Positions 26,523-35,708 of a stretch of DNA of 64,000 nt are shown piece after piece; positions within the stretch are counted from its first letter, which is position 1; each line of letters begins with the position of its first letter. The stretch spans positions 1 through 64,000 of the forward strand of contig NZ_BMMU01000002.1 in NCBI RefSeq assembly GCF_014646095.1, read 5' to 3'. The notes below the pieces were generated by a model. The model saw only the letters and a list, made by a program, of their open reading frames with translations, was not told the DNA's origin and made no database searches. The translations under genes were made by a program, and so were the position numbers. The stretch comes from Streptomyces lacrimifluminis (GTDB lineage Bacteria > Actinomycetota > Actinomycetes > Streptomycetales > Streptomycetaceae).

Positions 26523-27541
26523 CTTCTTGACCTCCTGCGGGGCGGGGTCTTAGCCGCCGATCGTTCATCGGCGACCGACTGGGGCGCCTGGATGGCTGTA
26601 GGTACGGACGGGTTGCTCGGGGCGTTCAAATTCTTTGCCAACTCCCTTTGCGAAAAAGCGAATCGGCCATTGCCAGGGCACGACCGACGGCCGCCGGGAA
26701 CAAGCACCCATATGACGATGACGCCCACCGAAGTGGACAAGATCCTTCCGCCGGGTTCGCGTCCCTGTCCCCCTGTCCCGGCCTGTCGGTGGAAGAGCTC
26801 GGCAGGCACCTCGCGCTGCCGCGAAATCCCTGGTCGACACAGCGCCGGGGCAGGCCCTGACGGCCGCCCCGAACACCTCGACCGCGGTCGCGGTACCGGC
26901 GGCGCCCGCAACCTCCGGCCCGGTGACGACCGTCCGGTGGTCCACGACATTTCAGTGCGCGGCGGCCGGATCGGATGTCCTGATCGAGGCGGTGGCCACG
27001 GCCCGCGCAAGCACGGCGCCCGCGCCCGATGGATCCGCTTCGGACCACAGGAAATGCACAGAAAGGAACTTTCCGTAATCGCCTCATGGCGTTGTGTCGG
27101 TCAAACCGATACGAATCCCGGCTTCAGGGAATCTGCACATCGAATACTCAGTCAGGTCACCGCATACGACGGTTCCGCACATCCCCTCGTTACACGGCAC
27201 GCCATTGGTGGCGGACTGTCCGATTCCGCCATGCACCGATGACCCACGTGCGCGCCCGGCCGCAAGGGCCGAAGTGCACCGAAGCCGTGCGGCATGTGAA
27301 GAAGTCGCCGCCACGGCGTGCGCACACCCTCACGGTGTGACGCCCGGGGGACTCAAATGCCCTGGTGGGGCGGTTGGTTGATTGGAAGCGCGCTGTGCGG
27401 CCGTGCTTTGATCCATCGCATCGCAGGGGCCGCTGAGGTTCCGGAAACGAGCCTGGGTGGCCCTGCGGTCGCGGCCGTCGTCTGTCCCCAGAGGGGGCCG
27501 CTCCCCCCTTGTGAAATCCCCCTATGAAGGGAAGTTCCATC
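26523..27541. other. 1-kb region between protease and peptide gene, no confident gene
   Basis: The left end holds the protease promoter region (relatively AT-rich 26625-26670). On the plus strand 26824-27078 has coding-like third-position GC and an Ala/Thr/Val-rich reading ending in TAA, but no start codon upstream, so it may be a decayed exported protein or chance. The frame at 27029-27340 has low coding character. The right end must hold the promoter of the GG-leader peptide operon. Confidence 0.4.
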
Positions 27542-27760
27542 ATGAACTCCACCCCCCAGGTTGAGACCGCCGAGCTGTCGGACGCCGCTCTCGACGCCGT
27601 CTCCGGCGGTCTGTCCCTGAACGCCGTCGGCACCGTCACGAACCTGGTGGACAGCGCTGCCCCCGGCGTGCTTCCGCTGGTCGGCACGGTCACCGGCACG
27701 GTCGAGGGCCTCACCGGCCTGAACACCGGTGCGGTCACCGGCCTGGTCGCCGGTCTCTGA
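27542..27760 (+). CDS. GG-leader peptide precursor of NHLM-type export system
   Basis: 72 residues from the ATG at 27542 (site GAAGGGA; an ATG six codons upstream is possible). Leader ~23 residues ending LDAVSGG (Gly22-Gly23), the double-glycine signal cut by C39-peptidase ABC exporters. The 49-residue core is rich in Val, Thr, Gly and Leu, with repeats AVGTVTNLV and LVGTVTGTV and the ending AVTGLVAGL. It has no Cys, no aromatic and no basic residue, with one Asp and one Glu. No LanM, YcaO or radical-SAM gene is adjacent, so it may be exported unmodified. Often labelled type A2 lantipeptide or bacteriocin; with no Cys it cannot form lanthionine. Activity unknown. Confidence 0.85.
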   Translation: MNSTPQVETAELSDAALDAVSGGLSLNAVGTVTNLVDSAAPGVLPLVGTVTGTVEGLTGLNTGAVTGLVAGL

Positions 27761-27778
27761 TCGACGCCCTGCGCCGCT

Positions 27779-27811
27779 GAGTCCCGGAACCGTTTCCCGG
27801 TTCCGGGACTC
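27779..27811 (+). terminator. hairpin after the GG-leader peptide gene
   Basis: Perfect 13-base arms (27779-27791 GAGTCCCGGAACC, 27799-27811) around a seven-base loop, 18 bases after the peptide stop and 81 bases before the HlyD start. Probably a partial terminator that favours precursor over exporter transcripts. Confidence 0.75.
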
Positions 27812-27892
27812 TCGGGTGTCACAAACCACCGGCCCTTCCAGGCAGGTCTTCTCAGGTTCTTACAGGTCTTCTTACGCAGGTGAGGAAAGCCC

Positions 27893-28699
27893 GTGCAGTT
27901 CCGCCAACAGGCCCTCGCCAAGCTTCAGTCGGCCGAAGAGCTGGACCTCCCGGTGCGCTTCGCACGCCCTCAGGGCTGGCTGGTCCTCGCCGTCACGGTC
28001 GTTGTCATGGCCGCCGCGTCCGTGTGGGCGGTCACGGGATCCGTCTCGTCCACGGTCAGCGCGCCCGCCATCCTCACGCACGGGGAGGGCAGTTACGTCC
28101 TGCAGAGCCCTGTCTCGGGCCAGATCACCGCTGTCCTCGCCGAGGAGGGCACCCGGCTGCCCGCCAACTCCCCTGTGCTGAAGGTCCGTACGGCCTCCGG
28201 AGAGTCGATCGTCCGCTCGGTCGCCGCGGGCCGGCTCACCGCGCTCGCCGCCACGATCGGCCAGATCGTCGGCACGGGCACGAACATCGCGGCCATCGAG
28301 AAGGTCGCCCGCGCGAGCGACCCGCTGTACGCGACGGTGTACGTACCGGCCGGGAGCGCCGCCACGATTCCCGCGAACGCGGCCGTCGACCTGACCGTCC
28401 AGACCGCGCCCACCCAGCAGTACGGGGTACTGCGCGGCCATGTGGAGTCGGTGGACCGGGCCGCCCAGACGCAACAGCAGATCGCCGCGTTCCTCGGTGA
28501 CAGCCAGTTGGGCGAGCAGTTCACCAAGGATGGCCGGCCGGTCGCCGTCCTGGTGAAGCTGGACAGGTCGTCGGCCACGAAGAGCGGTTACAGGTGGTCC
28601 TCCGCCGAGGGGCCGCCGTTCGCGCTCACCTCCATGACCCTGGCCTCGGGCTCGATCCGGCTGACCGACCAGCGTCCCGTCGATTGGCTGCTGCCGTGA
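27893..28699 (+). CDS. HlyD-like secretion protein of NHLM export system
   Basis: 268 residues, GTG start after GAGGAAAG. One N-terminal membrane helix (~23-45), then a lipoyl/barrel-sandwich region (LQSPVSGQITAVLAEEGTRLPANSPVLKV) and beta-barrel segments, typical of a short periplasmic-adaptor-like protein. In actinobacteria it would extend from the membrane to the wall side and assist the ABC exporter. The stop overlaps the next start as GTGA. Its place between a GG peptide and two NHLM ABC genes fits the TIGR03794-type group. Confidence 0.87.
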   Translation: MQFRQQALAKLQSAEELDLPVRFARPQGWLVLAVTVVVMAAASVWAVTGSVSSTVSAPAILTHGEGSYVLQSPVSGQITAVLAEEGTRLPANSPVLKVRTASGESIVRSVAAGRLTALAATIGQIVGTGTNIAAIEKVARASDPLYATVYVPAGSAATIPANAAVDLTVQTAPTQQYGVLRGHVESVDRAAQTQQQIAAFLGDSQLGEQFTKDGRPVAVLVKLDRSSATKSGYRWSSAEGPPFALTSMTLASGSIRLTDQRPVDWLLP

Positions 28700-30918
28700 G
28701 TGCCGCGAAGAACTCCCGGGCCAAGCGCCGCTCGTCCCCGCCCGGACGCTCGGTCCCGAAGGGCAGCGGCAGGTCCGTACGCACGCCGACGGTTCTCCAG
28801 ATGGAGGCCGTGGAGTGCGGCGCGGCCTCGCTCGCCATGGTCCTCGGGCACTTCGGGCGGCACATCCCCCTCGAAGAGCTGCGCATCGCCTGCGGTGTCT
28901 CCCGGGACGGTTCGCGGGCGAGCAACCTCCTCAAAGCGGCCCGGAGTTACGGTCTGACGGCCAAGGGCATGCAGATGGACACGGCCGCGCTCGCCGAGGT
29001 GAACGCGCCCGCGATCCTGTTCTGGGAGTTCAACCACTATGTCGTCCTCGACGGCATGGGCCGCCGCTTCGGCCGGCGCGGGGTGTACATCAACGACCCC
29101 GGCAAAGGGCGTCGGTTCGTGCCGATGGAGGACTTCGACTCCGGTTTCACCGGTGTCGTCCTCGTCATGGAGCCGGGCCCGGACTTCGAGCGGGGCGGAC
29201 GCAAGCCGGGTGTCCTGGGCGCCATGCCGGCCCGGTTGCGCGGTACTTCGGGCACGATGCCCGCCGCGATCCTGGCGAGTCTGCTCCTGGTGGCGGTGGG
29301 CGCCGCGATGCCGGCGCTCAGCCGCACCTACATCGACACGTTCCTGATCGGTGGCCAGACCTCGATGCTGGAGGTGCTGTTCACGTCGATGGGCGCGTGC
29401 GTGGCACTGACGCTCGTGCTGACCTGGCTGCAACAGGCGAACCTGTTGCACGGCCGCATGATCTCCTCGACGCTGAGCAGCGCCCGCTTCCTGCGCCATC
29501 TGCTCCGCCTCCCGGTCACCTTCTTCTCCCAGCGCAGCCCGGCCGACCTGGTCCAGCGGCTCCAGTCGAACGACGCGGTGTCCGAGACGCTGGCCCGCGA
29601 CCTCGCGGCGGCCGGCGTCGACGCGGTCGTCGTCGTGCTGTACGCGGTGCTCCTCTATACGTACGACCCGCAGTTGACGGCCGTCGGCATCGGAGTCGCG
29701 TTGCTCAACATCGTGGCCATGCGGGTGGTGATCCGGTTGCGCGCGACCCGTACCGCGAAACTGCGCGCGGACAACGCCCGGTTGACCAACACCGCCTACT
29801 CCGGGCTCCAGTTGATCGAGACGATGAAGGCGACCGGCGGTGAGGAGGGCTACTTCCGCAAGTGGGCCGGGCAGCACGCGACCACGCTGGAGGAGCAGCA
29901 GCGGCTGGGAGTGCCGAGCGCCTGGCTGGGGGTGGTCGCTCCGACGCTGGCGACGCTGAACAGCGCGCTGATCCTGTGGATCGGCGGGATGCGGGCCGTC
30001 GAGGGCCATATATCCGTGGGTCTGCTGGTGGCCTTCCAGGCACTGGTCGTACGCTTCACCGCCCCCCTCACCCGGCTCAACGGTGTGGCGGGCCGGATCC
30101 AGGACTTCGCGGCGGACGTGGCCCGGCTCAAGGACGTCGAGAACTTCCAGGCGGATCCGCTGTACGCCCGTCCGGGCGGTGGCGACTCGACGCGCCGGCT
30201 GCACGGCCATGTCGAGCTGCAGAACATCACCTTCGGCTACAGCCCGCTCGACAAGCCGCTGCTGTCCGGCTTCGACCTGACCGTCGGACCGGGACAGCAG
30301 GTGGCGCTGGTGGGTGGCTCCGGCAGCGGCAAGTCGACTGTCTCCAGGCTGATTTCGGGCCTGTACGTGCCATGGGAGGGCGTCATCCGTATCGACGGGC
30401 AGCGTCTGGAGGACATTCCGCGCGGCGCGCTGGCGGCCTCGGTGTCCTTCGTCGACCAGGACGTGTTCCTCTTCGAGGGCAGCGTCCGCGACAACGTGGC
30501 GCTGTGGGACCCGTCGATCCCGGACGAGTCGGTGGTGGCGGCCCTTGAGGACGCGGCGCTGTACGACGTCATCACACGCCGGCCGGGCGGGATCCACAGC
30601 CGGGTCGAGCAGGACGGACGGAACTTCTCCGGCGGCCAGCGCCAACGCCTGGAGATCGCGAGGGCGTTGGTGCGCAACCCCAGCATCCTCGTCCTCGACG
30701 AGGTGACCAGCGCGCTGGACGCGGAGACCGAGCAGACGGTGATCGACAACCTGCGCAAGCGCGGCTGTGCCTGTGTGGTGATCGCCCACCGGCTCTCCAC
30801 CGTGCGCGACAGCGACGAGATCGTCGTGCTCCAGCACGGCACGATCGTGGAACGCGGGCGGCACGACGTCCTGGTGGCGGCCGGCGGGGCGTACGCCGAG
30901 CTGGTCAGGGAGCGATGA
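28696..30918 (+). CDS. NHLM-type ABC exporter with C39 peptidase domain
   Basis: 740 residues; GTG at 28696 overlaps the HlyD stop. The N-terminal C39 cysteine peptidase has Cys41 (QMEAVECGAAS), His114 (EFNHYVVLDG) and Asp134 (YINDPGKG), the complete catalytic set. Then a six-helix exporter domain (~175-460) and an NBD with Walker A GGSGSGKST, signature FSGGQRQRLEIA and Walker B LVLDEVTSALD. It should cleave the peptide after Gly-Gly and move it across the membrane using ATP. The substrate is inferred to be the 72-residue peptide at 27542. Confidence 0.93.
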   Translation: MSAAKNSRAKRRSSPPGRSVPKGSGRSVRTPTVLQMEAVECGAASLAMVLGHFGRHIPLEELRIACGVSRDGSRASNLLKAARSYGLTAKGMQMDTAALAEVNAPAILFWEFNHYVVLDGMGRRFGRRGVYINDPGKGRRFVPMEDFDSGFTGVVLVMEPGPDFERGGRKPGVLGAMPARLRGTSGTMPAAILASLLLVAVGAAMPALSRTYIDTFLIGGQTSMLEVLFTSMGACVALTLVLTWLQQANLLHGRMISSTLSSARFLRHLLRLPVTFFSQRSPADLVQRLQSNDAVSETLARDLAAAGVDAVVVVLYAVLLYTYDPQLTAVGIGVALLNIVAMRVVIRLRATRTAKLRADNARLTNTAYSGLQLIETMKATGGEEGYFRKWAGQHATTLEEQQRLGVPSAWLGVVAPTLATLNSALILWIGGMRAVEGHISVGLLVAFQALVVRFTAPLTRLNGVAGRIQDFAADVARLKDVENFQADPLYARPGGGDSTRRLHGHVELQNITFGYSPLDKPLLSGFDLTVGPGQQVALVGGSGSGKSTVSRLISGLYVPWEGVIRIDGQRLEDIPRGALAASVSFVDQDVFLFEGSVRDNVALWDPSIPDESVVAALEDAALYDVITRRPGGIHSRVEQDGRNFSGGQRQRLEIARALVRNPSILVLDEVTSALDAETEQTVIDNLRKRGCACVVIAHRLSTVRDSDEIVVLQHGTIVERGRHDVLVAAGGAYAELVRER

Positions 30919-30919
30919 G

Positions 30920-33736
30920 ATGAGAGCCGTCCACGAGGGTGATGTCGTCCTGAGCGCGCTCGGGCAGATGGGGACGCGTTTCGACCTGGCCGGGCAGGGC
31001 CGTCTCGACCTCGAAGGCCCGCAGGTGCTGTGGCTGGTCGCGTCCGGCGCGCTCGACCTGTACGCGGTGGACGCCGTGGAGCAGGGCCAGTGGCATCACA
31101 TCGGCCGGCTGGAGGCGGGCGCCCTGCTGCTCGGCCCGGTCACCGGACCGGACCACACGCTGGTCGCCCGCCCGGTGCGCGACTGCGTGGTCCACCGCAT
31201 CGGCCTGCGCGAGCTGTACCGGTCGCCGGGCACGGAGACCTGGTCGTACGACGAGTACGGCAACGCGCAGTACGTGCCCCCGGCGACCAGCCCGCTGGAG
31301 TACGCCCTCGCCCTGGGCGTCGGACGAGGGCTGTCCGTCCTCTTCCAGGCGCCGATGGCCTCGGAGCGGGCCGCCGCGCCGACCGACGACGACGTGTTCT
31401 GGATGCAGGTCCCGCCGGGCAGCGTGCAGTACGGGTCGCTGTACGGGGCGGAGGCCGCCGCCGATCTGCTGATGGACCCCGGGGTCTGGCAGGGCATGGT
31501 CGACCAGCAGTACCGACTGCTCGCCACCCTCGACCGGTGGATCGAGCAGCTGGAACGCGGCCACGAGACCCGTACGGCGGCCGGTATCAGGGCGGGCGAG
31601 GCCGTCCGTGCCCAGGCCGACCGGACGCTGCTGGCGTCGATCGGCAGGCCCGCGGCGAAGCGCACGACCACTGCCGACGCCGATGCCACGTACGCGGCCT
31701 GCGAGCTCGTCTCCGAGGCGGCCGGGATCACGCTCGCCGAGCCCGCGCAGAGCGGCACCGAGAGCGAGCGTCTCGACCCGGTCGAACGGATCGCGCTGGC
31801 CTCCCGCGTCCGCACCCGGGCCGTCCGGCTCGACGGGCGGTGGTGGCACGACAACGTCGGCCCGCTGATCGGCCATCGGAGTCTGTCGGGCGCACCGGTC
31901 GCGCTGCTGTGGCGACGCGGCGGCTACGTGGCCGTACAGCCCTCCTCGGGACGCGAGACACCGGTGGAGAAGGCGAACGCGGCGGAGTTCGAGGAGCGGG
32001 CGGTGATGTTCTACCGTCCGCTGCCCGAACGCGGGATGAGTCCGCTGCGACTGCTCCGGTTCAGCATGGGCGGCAGCCGGGGCGATGTGGTGAACCTGCT
32101 GCTGAGCAGCCTGGTGACGATCGCCATCGGCGCGTTGGTGCCCGTCGCCACCGGCAAGGTGCTCGGCGAGTTCGTGCCCAAGGCGCAGACCACGCTGATC
32201 GTGCAGTTCTGTCTGGCGGTGATGATCAGCAGTGTGGTGGCGGCGGCGTTCACGCTGCTGCAGAACCTCACCCTGCTCCGGATGGAGGGCCGGATCGAGG
32301 CGACGCTCCAACCGGCCGTCTGGGACCGGCTGTTGCGGCTGCCGACGAAGTTCTTCACCGAGCGCTCGACCGGCGAGCTGGCCAGTGCGGCGATGGGCAT
32401 CAGCGCGATTCGCAAGCTGCTGGCGGGAGTTGCCCCCGTCGTCACGCAGTCGGTCACGGTCGCGGCGATGAACCTGGGCCTGCTCCTCTGGTACAGCGTG
32501 CCGATGGCGCTGGCGGCCGTCGGCATGCTCGTGGTGATCGCCGCCGTGTTCCTGGGGCTCGGGCTGTGGCAGGTGCGCTGGCAGCGGCGGCTCATCGTGC
32601 TCTCCAACAAGCTGAACAACCAGGCCTTCCAGACCCTGCGCGGTCTGCCCAAGCTGCGGGTCGCGGCGGCCGAGAACTACGCCTACGCGGCCTGGGCGGG
32701 CGAGTTCGCGCGCAGCCGCGAGCTGCAGCAGAGAGTCGGCCGCATCAAGAACCTCACCACCGTGCTGGGGGCGGTGTACCTGCCGGTCTGCACCCTGCTG
32801 ATGTTCATGCTGCTCGCGGGTCCGGCACGCGGTGAGATGTCCGCGGCGGCCTTCCTCACCTTCAACACCTCGGTGACGATGCTCCTGACCTCGGTCACCC
32901 AGCTGACCGGCGCCTTCGTCTCCGGCGTGGCCGCGCTCCCGCTGTACGAGGAGATCAAGCCGGTGCTGGAGGCGAGCCCGGAGGTCCGCGTCGCGAGCAC
33001 CCGGCCGGGCGTGCTGACCGGCGCGATCGAGGCCCGCCGCCTTTCCTTCCGCTACGCGGACGACGGCCCGCTCGTCCTGGACGACGTGTCCTTCCAGGTG
33101 CGGGCGGGCGAGTTCGTGGCGATCGTCGGCCCCAGCGGCTGCGGCAAGTCGACGCTGCTGCGCCTGCTGATCGGCTTCGACAGACCGGTCGCGGGCAGTG
33201 TGCTGTACGACGGCCAGGACCTGGGCGCCCTCGACCAGTCGGCCGTACGCCGTCAGTGCGGTGTCGTCCTCCAGCACGCCCAGCCGATGACGGGCTCGAT
33301 CCTGGACGTCATCTGCGGCACCGAGCCGTACACACCGGAGGAGGCGATGGCCGCCGCCGAGATGGCGGGCCTGGCCGAGGACATCAGGCGGATGCCGATG
33401 GGCCTGCACACCATCGTCCAGGGCAGTGGCGCGATCTCCGGCGGCCAGCGACAGCGGCTGATGATCGCGCAGGCGCTGATCCGCAGGCCGCGCATCCTCT
33501 TCTTCGACGAGGCGACCAGCGCCCTGGACAACGAGACGCAGCGCACGGTCATCGAGAGCACCCGCGCGCTGAACGCCACCCGGATCGTGATCGCCCACCG
33601 TCTGTCCACGGTGCTGGACGCGGACCGGGTGATCGTGATGGAGGACGGCAAGGTCGCCCAGCAGGGTCCCCCGGCTGACCTGCTGGCGGACAGGGGCGGA
33701 CGGCTGCACGAACTGGTGCGACGGCAGCTGGCGTAG
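30920..33736 (+). CDS. NHLM-type ABC exporter, second subunit
   Basis: 938 residues, starting one base after the previous stop codon. The long N-terminal half (~1-370) has no C39 peptidase; its first ~110 residues look like a degenerate cyclic-nucleotide-binding-type beta-roll (WLVASGALDLYAV, LGPVTG). A six-helix exporter domain (~375-670) and an NBD follow, with GPSGCGKST, ISGGQRQRLMIA and LFFDEATSALD. This matches the TIGR03797-type partner normally found beside the peptidase-bearing ABC protein; the two probably form a heterodimer. Last gene of the operon. Confidence 0.9.
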   Translation: MRAVHEGDVVLSALGQMGTRFDLAGQGRLDLEGPQVLWLVASGALDLYAVDAVEQGQWHHIGRLEAGALLLGPVTGPDHTLVARPVRDCVVHRIGLRELYRSPGTETWSYDEYGNAQYVPPATSPLEYALALGVGRGLSVLFQAPMASERAAAPTDDDVFWMQVPPGSVQYGSLYGAEAAADLLMDPGVWQGMVDQQYRLLATLDRWIEQLERGHETRTAAGIRAGEAVRAQADRTLLASIGRPAAKRTTTADADATYAACELVSEAAGITLAEPAQSGTESERLDPVERIALASRVRTRAVRLDGRWWHDNVGPLIGHRSLSGAPVALLWRRGGYVAVQPSSGRETPVEKANAAEFEERAVMFYRPLPERGMSPLRLLRFSMGGSRGDVVNLLLSSLVTIAIGALVPVATGKVLGEFVPKAQTTLIVQFCLAVMISSVVAAAFTLLQNLTLLRMEGRIEATLQPAVWDRLLRLPTKFFTERSTGELASAAMGISAIRKLLAGVAPVVTQSVTVAAMNLGLLLWYSVPMALAAVGMLVVIAAVFLGLGLWQVRWQRRLIVLSNKLNNQAFQTLRGLPKLRVAAAENYAYAAWAGEFARSRELQQRVGRIKNLTTVLGAVYLPVCTLLMFMLLAGPARGEMSAAAFLTFNTSVTMLLTSVTQLTGAFVSGVAALPLYEEIKPVLEASPEVRVASTRPGVLTGAIEARRLSFRYADDGPLVLDDVSFQVRAGEFVAIVGPSGCGKSTLLRLLIGFDRPVAGSVLYDGQDLGALDQSAVRRQCGVVLQHAQPMTGSILDVICGTEPYTPEEAMAAAEMAGLAEDIRRMPMGLHTIVQGSGAISGGQRQRLMIAQALIRRPRILFFDEATSALDNETQRTVIESTRALNATRIVIAHRLSTVLDADRVIVMEDGKVAQQGPPADLLADRGGRLHELVRRQLA

Positions 33737-33801
33737 GAAAGGCCAGGTGGACGCCCTCTTCAGCCTGCCGCTGGGCACGCCCACACCCGGTCACTAACGA
33801 C

Positions 33802-33879
33802 ACTTTACCGTTTCGATACTTTGCCGTTTCGATGGAAGTGGTCTAATCTCAAGTGGTCGAGAGTACGAAACCGTTTCGT
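33802..33879. promoter_or_regulatory. three CCGTTTCG boxes upstream of the MFS pump
   Basis: A 16-base tandem repeat (33802-33817 ACTTTACCGTTTCGAT; 33818-33833 with one change) is followed by a dyad ACGAAAC-C-GTTTCGT at 33865-33879. All three contain CCGTTTCG. They lie 89-166 bases upstream of the MFS start and look like operators for a TetR- or MarR-type repressor, though no regulator gene is adjacent. Confidence 0.6.
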
Positions 33880-33967
33880 TTACATGCTCGTAACCTCCGG
33901 TCTCCTTCGCTTTCCGTCACCACTCGTCGCCCCGCGCCACGGGCGACCCTCCCTGGAGTGTGCTCAC

Positions 33968-35479
33968 ATGCCGCAATCCCTCACCGATGACGCCCCGAAG
34001 GGCGTCACGCACGACACGGACAAGGGGTCCGCCGCGCCGAACGCGAAGCGGTGGTGGATCCTCGCGATCATCGGCATAGCGCAGTTGATGGTCGTCCTCG
34101 ACGCCACCATCGTGAACATCGCGCTCCCCTCCGCACAGGCCGACCTCGGCTTCTCCGACGGCAGCCGGCAGTGGGTCGTCACCGCGTACGCGCTGGCATT
34201 CGCCTCCCTGCTGCTGCTCGGCGGCCGGATCGCCGACCTGTTCGGCCGCAAGCCCGCCTTCCTCATCGGCGTCGCCGGATTCGCCGGCGCCTCCGTCCTC
34301 GGCGGCGCCGCCAACGGCTTCGAGATGCTCGTCATCGCCCGGGCACTCCAGGGCGTCTTCGGCGCGCTGCTCGCGCCCGCCGCCCTCTCGCTCCTCAACA
34401 CGACCTTCACCGACGCGCGTGAGCGTGCCCGCGCGTTCAGCGTGTACGGCGCCATCGCCGGCGCCGGCGGCGCCGTGGGCCTGCTGCTCGGCGGTCTGCT
34501 GACCGACGCGCTCGACTGGCGCTGGACGCTGTACGTGAACGTGATCTTCGCCGTCGTCGCCTTCGTGGGCGGCTGGATGCTGCTGAGCAACCACCGTGAC
34601 GCCGCCAACTCCAAGATCGACGTGCCGGGCACGGTGCTGGTCTCCACCGGCCTCTTCTCCGTCGTCTACGGCTTCTCCAACGCCGAGACGCACGACTGGA
34701 GTTCGCCGCAGACCTGGGGCTTCCTGACGGCGGGCGTACTGCTCCTCGCGGCGTTCGCCCGGTGGCAGACCCGCGCCAAGCACCCGCTGCTGCCGATGCG
34801 CGTCCTGCTGGACCGTGACCGCGCGGCCTCGTTCCTCACGGTGCTCATCTCCGGCGCGGCGATGTTCGGCGTCTTCCTCTTCCTCACCTACTACCTGCAG
34901 CTGAACCTCGGCTTCAGCCCGACCAAGACCGGCCTGGCCTTCATGCCGATGATGGCCGCCCTGATGGTCGCGGCCCAGGTGTCCACCACCATGCTCGTGC
35001 CCCGCTTCGGGCCCAAAATCATCATCCCGGCGGGCTTCGCCCTCGGTGCGGTCGGCATGGCCTGGCTGACGGGTATCGGCGTCGGCTCGTCCTTCAGCAC
35101 CGCCGTGCTCCCGCAACTGCTGGTGATCGGCGCGGGCATGGGCGCCATCATGCCGCCCGCGATGCAGCTGGCCACCAGCGGGATCGGCGCCGAGGACGCG
35201 GGAGTGGCCTCCGCAACGGTCAACACCATGCAGCAGGTGGGCGGTTCGATCGGCACGGCACTGCTGAGCACGCTCGCCGCGAGCGCCGCGACCACTTACC
35301 TGTCGGGCCGGAACGCGGCCGACAAGCTGGTCCAGGCCCAGTCGACGATCGAGAGCTACACCACCGCCTTCTGGTGGTCGGCGGGCTTCTTCGCCGCGGG
35401 CGCCCTGATCACCTTCCTGCTGTACCGCCCCGGCGTCCCGGTCCAGGACGAGAACGCCGCACCGGTCGTCCACATGTGA
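33968..35479 (+). CDS. DHA2-family MFS drug efflux transporter
   Basis: 503 residues, 14 predicted membrane helices. The ATG at 33968 is preceded by TGGAGTG with slightly long spacing. Motif A-like GGRIADLFGRKPAF follows helix 2, and the helix-1 segment LMVVLDATIVNIALPSAQ is a DHA2 (EmrB/QacA) hallmark. Predicted proton-driven export of toxic compounds across the cytoplasmic membrane. The repeat boxes upstream suggest inducible control. Possibly a self-protection pump; the substrate cannot be read from sequence. Confidence 0.9.
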   Translation: MPQSLTDDAPKGVTHDTDKGSAAPNAKRWWILAIIGIAQLMVVLDATIVNIALPSAQADLGFSDGSRQWVVTAYALAFASLLLLGGRIADLFGRKPAFLIGVAGFAGASVLGGAANGFEMLVIARALQGVFGALLAPAALSLLNTTFTDARERARAFSVYGAIAGAGGAVGLLLGGLLTDALDWRWTLYVNVIFAVVAFVGGWMLLSNHRDAANSKIDVPGTVLVSTGLFSVVYGFSNAETHDWSSPQTWGFLTAGVLLLAAFARWQTRAKHPLLPMRVLLDRDRAASFLTVLISGAAMFGVFLFLTYYLQLNLGFSPTKTGLAFMPMMAALMVAAQVSTTMLVPRFGPKIIIPAGFALGAVGMAWLTGIGVGSSFSTAVLPQLLVIGAGMGAIMPPAMQLATSGIGAEDAGVASATVNTMQQVGGSIGTALLSTLAASAATTYLSGRNAADKLVQAQSTIESYTTAFWWSAGFFAAGALITFLLYRPGVPVQDENAAPVVHM

Positions 35480-35501
35480 CCCACCCGGCTCGCCGAGGCC
35501 G

Positions 35502-35535
35502 AGGGGCCGCCGTCCGCAGGGAGACGGCGGCCCCT
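35502..35535 (+). terminator. hairpin after the MFS gene
   Basis: Perfect 13-base arms (35502-35514, 35523-35535) around an eight-base loop, 23 bases after the MFS stop. The rest of the gap to 35708 shows no other feature I can support. Confidence 0.75.
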
Positions 35536-35708
35536 CCGGCTGTCACGCCACCCCGGGATGGGTGCACAGTGCATGGAATGTCAATAAGTACAGCCATAAT
35601 TCACCTTGTCGAGTGAACTAGATCTTGCGTGCGGCGTGTCGGGGATGGTCCGGCCCCAGGCGGGGTAGCTACCGAGATCGAATGCGCCCCCGCCGAGGTG
35701 GAGCAGCC

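Noticed and set aside
27029..27340. 103-codon plus-strand frame before the peptide operon
   Set aside because: No ribosome site, Arg/His-rich composition and low third-position GC preference.
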